A stretch of DNA of 64,000 nucleotides, from the NCBI RefSeq assembly GCF_012027305.1, contig NZ_SNUF01000003.1, positions 62,001 to 126,000 of the forward strand, in the 5' to 3' direction. Positions 59,505 through 64,000 of the stretch are shown here, piece after piece (the stretch's first letter is position 1; the number at the start of each line of letters is the position of its first letter). The notes below the pieces were generated by a model. The model saw nothing but the letters and a program-made list of their open reading frames with translations. It did not search any database and was not told the origin of the DNA. Both the position numbers and the translations under genes were made by a program. Source of the stretch: Thermococcus sp. MAR1 (GTDB lineage Archaea > Methanobacteriota_B > Thermococci > Thermococcales > Thermococcaceae).

Positions 59505-59942
59505 TTATTCCCTAACGTCCATTATCTCCGCCCGCTGGTACTCGGTGATCCTTTCGGGCCTTATCCTGAGGAGCCTGTCGATGGCCCCTCCCCCGCCGAT
59601 GACGTGCTCGTTCTCCAGAACCCGCGGATCGATTATCGTCCTGAGTGGCACTCCGACTGGAGGAACGCCTCCGACCTCGTAGCCAGTAAGCTCCCTGACT
59701 TCCTTCGCTTTGGCGAACCTGCACTTTCCAAATCTCTCCTCCAACTTTGGTAGGCTGACCCTCGACTCGCCGTCAACTATGACGAGAAGGGGCCCGCTCT
59801 CGCTTATGATGACGAGCGACTTTATAACCTGCTTTCTGGCAACGCCCGCCTCCCTTGTGGCCTGCTCGACGGTCTTGACCGGCTTCCCAATCTCGAGAAT
59901 CTCGGCCCCCAGTTCCTTCGCGATCTCCTCGATTCTTTTCAT
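59505..59942 (-). CDS. YbaK/ProX-type aminoacyl-tRNA deacylase
   Basis: A 145-residue member of the YbaK/EbsC/ProXp family, which hydrolyses mischarged tRNAs in trans. VEQATREAGVARKQVIKSLV is the conserved N-terminal part, followed by GYEVGGVPPVGVPL and ENEHVIGGGGAIDRLLRI, which form the substrate pocket. The exact tRNA target (Pro, Ala or other) is not decidable. The start is the ATG at 59942 (MKRIEEIAKE). It diverges from alaX, another trans-editing factor, with 59 bases between them. Confidence 0.9.
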   Translation of the reverse strand: MKRIEEIAKELGAEILEIGKPVKTVEQATREAGVARKQVIKSLVIISESGPLLVIVDGESRVSLPKLEERFGKCRFAKAKEVRELTGYEVGGVPPVGVPLRTIIDPRVLENEHVIGGGGAIDRLLRIRPERITEYQRAEIMDVRE

Positions 59943-60001
59943 ACCAACACCCAATCCTAGTACGGCGCAACCGTTAATAAGTCCTCCGAGAAGATAAAAC
60001 G

Positions 60002-60463
60002 ATGCCTATGCCATCGTTGGAGGTTAGAACCCACACCGCTCTTCACGTCCTCAAAGGTGCAGTTGTGAAGGTTCTGGGTGAAAATGCCAAGTGGACGGCG
60101 AGCGTTTACGTGGACGGAAACCATGGACGGCTGACAGTCAAGTTCGACCGGAAGCCGACGCCCGAAGAGGTTAGAGAGATAGAGCGCCTTGCCAACGAGA
60201 AGGTTAAGGAGAACGTCCCGATTCGGGTCTACGAGCTTCCGCGGGAAGAGGCCGAGGAGCGCTTCGGAGAGGACATGTACGACCTCTTTCCTATCCCGCA
60301 GGATGTGAGAACCCTAAAGGTCGTCGTCATCGAGGGATGGAACGTCAACGCATGCAACAAGGAGCACACATCAACGACGGGCGAGATAGGGGAGATAGAA
60401 ATCAGGAAAGTTCGCTTCAGGAGGAGCAAGGGACTGCTTGAGATAAGCTTTGACATCATATAA
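60002..60463 (+). CDS. alaX: Alanyl-tRNA editing protein AlaX (short form)
   Basis: A 153-residue free-standing editing domain that removes Ser or Gly from mischarged tRNA-Ala. The zinc ligands are visible: His11 and His15 in [11 protein letters not shown], and Cys118 and His122 in NACNKEHTS. The small size without an N-terminal glycine-rich domain matches AlaX-S of Pyrococcus. It is a single gene diverging from the YbaK-like deacylase and converging on a PIN toxin gene. Confidence 0.95.
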   Translation: MPMPSLEVRTHTALHVLKGAVVKVLGENAKWTASVYVDGNHGRLTVKFDRKPTPEEVREIERLANEKVKENVPIRVYELPREEAEERFGEDMYDLFPIPQDVRTLKVVVIEGWNVNACNKEHTSTTGEIGEIEIRKVRFRRSKGLLEISFDII

Positions 60464-60465
60464 TC

Positions 60466-60894
60466 TCAGGGGACCATAACGAAGCCGTGGACCGCGAAGT
60501 CTCTGTCGAAGGTAAAGGCTTTCCTAATTCCGAGCCTCTCCATTATCGCGAAAGCTAAACTGTCAAAGAGGTCTATCCCCGGCTGGTCTCGGTACCTGAA
60601 GAAGAGCTCCCAGGCTCTCGTCCAGTCGGCTTCGTTCTCCTTTTCTATGAATATAAACCTGCTCGCCGTGTAGAGCCGGTACTGCTCCTCGGCTATGTCC
60701 TTTCCAACGTGCTTCGCAACGCCGTTCAGGAACTCCATCAACGTTGGTCTCCCAATTACGAAGACCGAGCCCCCTCTGACGGCATCTCTGAAGAAGCTTA
60801 GCGCCCTTTCGTGCTCCGGGTCGTCCCTAACGAGAAGGGCTATCATGGCACTCGTGTCCATGTAGAATAGCTCGGGTTTCAATGGCTTCGCCAT
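60466..60894 (-). CDS. vapC: PIN-domain toxin (VapC-like)
   Basis: A 142-residue PIN protein. Acidic residues are in ELFYMDTSAMIAL (Asp13), GRPTLMEFLNG, GIDLFDSLAFAI and FTFDRDFAVHGF, a complete active-site set. It would act as a Mg-dependent ribonuclease. Its start overlaps the end of the antitoxin gene by 16 bases. It converges on alaX. Confidence 0.87.
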   Translation of the reverse strand: MAKPLKPELFYMDTSAMIALLVRDDPEHERALSFFRDAVRGGSVFVIGRPTLMEFLNGVAKHVGKDIAEEQYRLYTASRFIFIEKENEADWTRAWELFFRYRDQPGIDLFDSLAFAIMERLGIRKAFTFDRDFAVHGFVMVP

Positions 60895-61139
60895 TCAACC
60901 ACTCCCCAGTCCTCATCGTGGCTGGTCCTTTTGCCCTTCAGTGATACAGCCCCGAAGGCCTCCCATATTGGGTCTTTTGAAATCTCTTCCTCGGTTAAAT
61001 TTGCATTTTTTCGCAGGTACTCTTCTATTGCATCCCGCAGGATTTCCTTTATGGGTCTTTTTTCCCTTAGGGAGAGGGCCTTGAGCATTGAGTAAAGAAT
61101 TTCATCTATCTCAGTCTGAACATGCTTTGTTGATGACAT
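60879..61139 (-). CDS. vapB: VapB-like antitoxin, ribbon-helix-helix type
   Basis: An 86-residue protein. KHVQTEIDEILYSMLKALSL followed by REKRPIKEILRDAIEEYLRK has the strand-helix-helix layout of MetJ/Arc-type antitoxins. The C-terminal part (KDPIWEAFGAVSLKGKRTSH) binds toxin in similar pairs. The ATG at 61139 follows GGTGG; an upstream GTG at 61166 would add residues through that site. The pair differs in antitoxin type from the AbrB-type pair at 7659-8272. Confidence 0.83.
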   Translation of the reverse strand: MSSTKHVQTEIDEILYSMLKALSLREKRPIKEILRDAIEEYLRKNANLTEEEISKDPIWEAFGAVSLKGKRTSHDEDWGVVEWRSH

Positions 61140-61173
61140 GGAACCACCATGAACATGTAAACTCATTGTGCAT

Positions 61174-61965
61174 TTAAACCTTCCTCACCCACAGCGCCCC
61201 CGCCATGCCGAAGTAGGTCGGACAGGCGTAGGCCGAATCTTTAAGCTCGAATTCGGCCTTCCTCATGGTCCCGAGCATTATGAGCATTTGCCAGTAGCTG
61301 TCAACCAAGGCATTCCTCACGAGCTCCTCGGGGATTTTTAATAGCTCTTCAAGGCGGTTCCCGTTAATCAGCTTCATGATGAGCCTGTCGTAGGTTTCGC
61401 TCTCCTTTCTCAACCCGTACGGCCCGTTCTCGTCGTGTGCATGTCCGTGGTCTGCACTGATTATCAGCGCAATTTCCTCCTCTTCCCTCTCGAGAACCTC
61501 CCCAAGGATTTCGCCGAACTTTACTAGCGTTTCCCTGCTCACTCCTCTCGTTGGGGTTATGAGAACGAGGGGCTTCTTCTCAAGGAACTGGAGCGGAATC
61601 AGCTCCCCCCAGCTCAGTGGCCATCTCGAATACTCTCCCCTCAGCGAGGCGAAGTTCAAATCAACGACCGGCATTCCAGCGTCTTTCTCCGTCCTGTAAA
61701 TTTTCTCCGCCAGCTCTCTGTCCGTTTTCCACTCGCCGGGCAGTTCCTTTCCTTCGAAGGATAGCCATGAGACGAGGTGTTCCGCCATGACCACTCCAAG
61801 GTGGTCGCTCATACGGGCGTTGTGGGGGCTTACCAGAACATAGGCATCGGTTCCTTTGAACTGCTTTCCGATTTTCCTCAGAACATCTGCGAGCCTTCTT
61901 GTCTCTTCATCCTCTGGCTCTAAAACCGGGTTTCCGTGGGGCATCAGGCCAACTCCAGTGAGCAT
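61174..61965 (-). CDS. Class III extradiol dioxygenase-like (LigB/DODA family) protein
   Basis: A 263-residue protein of the LigB superfamily. Metal-binding histidines appear in GVGLMPHGNPV (His10), YVLVSPHNARMSDH and ISADHGHAHDENGPYG. Archaeal members often lie near AMMECR1 or radical-SAM AmmeMemo genes and their substrate is unknown. No such partner is visible here. The length is normal. It is the last gene before an AT-rich segment. Confidence 0.88.
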   Translation of the reverse strand: MLTGVGLMPHGNPVLEPEDEETRRLADVLRKIGKQFKGTDAYVLVSPHNARMSDHLGVVMAEHLVSWLSFEGKELPGEWKTDRELAEKIYRTEKDAGMPVVDLNFASLRGEYSRWPLSWGELIPLQFLEKKPLVLITPTRGVSRETLVKFGEILGEVLEREEEEIALIISADHGHAHDENGPYGLRKESETYDRLIMKLINGNRLEELLKIPEELVRNALVDSYWQMLIMLGTMRKAEFELKDSAYACPTYFGMAGALWVRKV

Positions 61966-62087
61966 GGTATCACCAAGGAATTGAGGGCTGTAACGCTTAT
62001 TATTTTTCCGATACGAACAGAATTACCATGATATACTCAAAGAGAACAGTCACAAGTCATAAAAATGATAAATGAATTGTAGAACTT

Positions 62088-63287
62088 TCAGTCCCACTCC
62101 AGGTAGATCTCGTAGTAGTTTCTTCCATTGCTGTCCTTATATGCGTAGTATAGTCTAGAATGTGTTCCCCAGTTGTTTATCTGGACATTATAGTGTGGTC
62201 TGTATCCTGACTCACTCTTTCTGTACGTACTCACACTGCCCGAGAAACAGACCTGAACTCCAATCCCGCCACATACTGAGACTGATATTGAGGTTGTGAA
62301 ATACACACCTCCGTTGTCAGATGGAGCATCGAACAGTATGTTGAATGAGTTCATGTTGTCGTTTTTGTCCCTGTATTCTGTTGGCATTCCTGAGGGAATG
62401 CCCCCGCTGTAGTGTCCCCAAGGAGTCCCATGGAAGTTTCTTATGTGATCAGGAGTGAGTGACCATATAACGCGGCACCATAGGTATGTGCATATCCTTG
62501 TTTCGGTAATTTTATAGTCCACATTCGAGGTTACAACGCGGACATCCCCATCGGAGACTGTTATATCCCCAGATACATCCTTCTTCGTTACAAGGGCTAT
62601 TCCGCTGCTTTCCCAGCTATTCTCGTCAGGTGGACTACCCCACGTTTCTTGAGAGAAGCTCTCATACGCTATTGCGTCATCTCTGCCAACGACCCAGCTC
62701 ACAGTTACCCCAGCTATGCTTCTTACTATTGCAGTTTTTATTCCCTCCATCGTGAGAGTCCCGTGGTCTATTGTTTCTCCGCTCTCAATTTGGAACTCTC
62801 CTTTCTTGGCAGGTTCATAATGGAGCGGCACCTCTATGGTCAAACTTGTCATGGGCTTGTTGGGCTCAAAACTTACAGTACGAGCTCCCCAGTAGTCTTC
62901 ATCGGCCACTATTATCAGCAGGGTCACCGGTTTGAATCTGACCTTCTCCACGGTTTCTGTTTTGCCATTGGTTACTTCAGTCTCGAGATACGTCCCCATA
63001 GGTTTTCTCTCTATTTTGACTGTGGGATTGTAGAGGCTTCCGAAATATTTCTGTTCAGATTTTTGTGAGGTTAGGTCTATTACAACTATCCGGGGATTTG
63101 TTAGCTTTTTGTCCGTCTGTATGTTTATCTGTGCTAATCCAACTGGTTTTCCTTGGAGCCAGTCGAGGTATACCGAGTAAAGGGTTCCAGCGTTCTCAGG
63201 CTGGACGCCGTACGCGGAGGGTACTATTATAGTCAGCATCACTGCCACTATTACTGCCGTCACTGCGAGCTTTCTTTTACTTCTCAA
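62088..63287 (-). CDS. Secreted protein of unknown function, AT-rich gene
   Basis: A protein of about 399 residues with a signal peptide (KLAVTAVIVAVMLTIIVPSA, cleavage near AYG). The mature part is beta-rich. Several cysteines occur in the C-terminal third (ICTYLWCRVIW, VSVCGGIGVQVCFSGSV), probably as disulfides. It ends in a Tyr-rich stretch (RLYYAYKDSNGRNYYEIYLE). The start is taken as the TTG at 63287 after AAGGTGG; a GTG at 63296 lies within that site. The gene and its flanks are clearly richer in A+T than the rest of the window, suggesting acquisition from elsewhere. No family is recognised. Confidence 0.72.
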   Translation of the reverse strand: MRSKRKLAVTAVIVAVMLTIIVPSAYGVQPENAGTLYSVYLDWLQGKPVGLAQINIQTDKKLTNPRIVVIDLTSQKSEQKYFGSLYNPTVKIERKPMGTYLETEVTNGKTETVEKVRFKPVTLLIIVADEDYWGARTVSFEPNKPMTSLTIEVPLHYEPAKKGEFQIESGETIDHGTLTMEGIKTAIVRSIAGVTVSWVVGRDDAIAYESFSQETWGSPPDENSWESSGIALVTKKDVSGDITVSDGDVRVVTSNVDYKITETRICTYLWCRVIWSLTPDHIRNFHGTPWGHYSGGIPSGMPTEYRDKNDNMNSFNILFDAPSDNGGVYFTTSISVSVCGGIGVQVCFSGSVSTYRKSESGYRPHYNVQINNWGTHSRLYYAYKDSNGRNYYEIYLEWD

Positions 63288-63327
63288 GGGAGCCACCTTG
63301 GTGACTCACAGAAGTTTATGTTTTCCA

Positions 63328-63345
63328 TCTTATATAAGTATTTCG
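63328..63345 (-). promoter_or_regulatory. Promoter of the AT-rich secreted-protein gene
   Basis: ACTTATATAAGATGG on the minus strand is a good TATA element about 45 bases before the start at 63287. Confidence 0.55.
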
Positions 63346-63394
63346 AGATCCGATGTATTCACAAACACATCGTTACAATTTTGGTCGATTTATG

Positions 63395-64000
63395 TCAATG
63401 TAGACATCCTTCCAGTCCCTCAAGCGGACATTCCCATATTCTACCCGCCCGTGTCCCCTTCAGGGTCTTGAGGCCCGAACCCGTGAGTATGGAAACGACC
63501 TTCGCGCCCTCCGGCAGATTCATCTTTTTGAGGGCCGCTATCCCCGTCGCGCTCGCCGGCTGGACGAAGAGCCCTTCCTTGGCCAGCTTCTTCTGGGCTT
63601 CAAGGATTTCATCGTCGCTCACTGAAACGCATTTCCAGCCGAACTCCTTCAGCAGTTTCAGAACCGCGTTCCCGCTCGGCGGGTAGGGGTTGGCTATGGC
63701 CTTTGCTATCGTCTTCGGGTTCTCAAAGCGCTCGATTCTGGCTTTTCCCTCGCTGAAGGCCGTGCACATTGGCGAACAGCCCTCGGCCTGAACCGCTATG
63801 AGTGCTGGAACTGTATCGATGAGCCCGCTCTCGTGAAGCTCGATAAAGCCCTTGGCGATTCCCCTGAAGAGTCCACCCGAGCTGGTCGGAATTAGAACGT
63901 AGTCCGGTGTCAGCTCTTCCGCTATCTCGAAGGCAATGCCCTTGTAGCCCTCAATCCTGAAGGGGTTGTCCGAGTTGATGAAATAGACTCCGAGCTTTTC
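63395..64000 (-). CDS. thrC: Threonine synthase, N-terminal part missing
   Basis: The last ~200 residues of a PLP-dependent threonine synthase, which converts O-phosphohomoserine to threonine. The frame is open to the window edge: INSDNPFRIEGYKGIAFEI, then YVLIPTSSGGLFRGIAKGF, the SSGG(L)xxG motif near the phosphate-binding loop. QPASATGIAAL and SILTGSGLKTLKG are at the C-terminal end. The PLP lysine lies beyond the edge. Cysteate synthase is a close paralogue and remains an alternative. Confidence 0.85.
   Translation of the reverse strand, partial: EKLGVYFINSDNPFRIEGYKGIAFEIAEELTPDYVLIPTSSGGLFRGIAKGFIELHESGLIDTVPALIAVQAEGCSPMCTAFSEGKARIERFENPKTIAKAIANPYPPSGNAVLKLLKEFGWKCVSVSDDEILEAQKKLAKEGLFVQPASATGIAALKKMNLPEGAKVVSILTGSGLKTLKGTRAGRIWECPLEGLEGCLH

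Overview
The window is a stretch of chromosome from a hyperthermophilic euryarchaeon of the order Thermococcales, most likely a Thermococcus. The evidence is the tandem 2-ketoacid:ferredoxin oxidoreductase operon in the Pyrococcus/Thermococcus order (shared gamma, VOR delta-alpha-beta, POR delta-alpha), a Thermococcales-type Ogt, a PyrB-PyrI pair, a ThiR regulator, AlaX, NAC, a DUF257 protein, a cyclic-2,3-diphosphoglycerate synthetase homologue, archaeal BRE/TATA promoters (many of the form CTTTTAA or TTTATA) and strong GGTG(A/G) ribosome-binding sites. These sites lie so close to the start codons that many genes appear to have an earlier GTG start; for such genes the ATG or TTG about 9-12 bases further on is preferred here. 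Coding density is very high. No gap without a gene exceeds about 230 bases, and no rRNA, CRISPR array or intact insertion sequence is visible.

Layout. 1-4123: vor/por operon (minus), cut by the left edge inside porA. 4236-6522: a frameshifted PiT phosphate permease and HflX. 6633-13074: AhpD-like protein, NAC, a VapBC pair, a TPR membrane protein, Ogt, a SPOUT methyltransferase, PanE, a DUF47 phosphate-transport regulator and SerA. 13104-14534: a DUF4143 ATPase behind three phased operator-like repeats. 14531-22029: fumarase alpha and beta subunits separated by a STAND regulator and a secreted transglutaminase operon, then malic enzyme. 22169-22246: tRNA-Ala(CGC). 22300-29344: ferritin-like protein, a PP-loop ATPase, a secreted Lon-like (S16) protease, a USP-permease-USP operon and a winged-helix regulator. 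29418-32639: tldD, a ferritin-like gene and pmbA. 32704-36152: DUF257 protein, a membrane-anchored cyclodextrin glucanotransferase and a PH-like/SHOCT protein. 36183-43431: a five-gene transglutaminase-MoxR-DUF58 operon. 43555-49823: BtpA-like protein, a four-gene operon of unknown exported proteins, GlmM, a DUF457 protein and a DUF523-like protein. 49825-55707: a broken PIN toxin with its antitoxin, a UPF0200-like kinase, an ECF S component, PyrI/PyrB, and a ThiR-VanZ-YjbQ cluster. 55694-64000: a second DUF4143 ATPase with phased palindromes, CpgS, the trans-editing pair YbaK and AlaX, a third VapBC, a LigB-like protein, an AT-rich secreted protein and a partial threonine synthase.

How genes fit together. 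Central carbon metabolism is well represented: POR/VOR feed acyl-CoA and ferredoxin reduction, fumarase and malic enzyme link fumarate, malate and pyruvate, PanE serves coenzyme A synthesis, and SerA and threonine synthase serve amino-acid synthesis. Translation and genome quality control are represented by NAC, HflX, AlaX, YbaK and Ogt. The least explained parts are the exported-protein operon at 44465-47121, the transglutaminase operon whose catalytic Cys and His are replaced, and the two DUF4143 ATPase genes whose unrelated palindromic boxes share the same spacing of about 34 bases. Two genes (PiT and a PIN toxin) carry single frameshifts that are either real decay or sequence errors.
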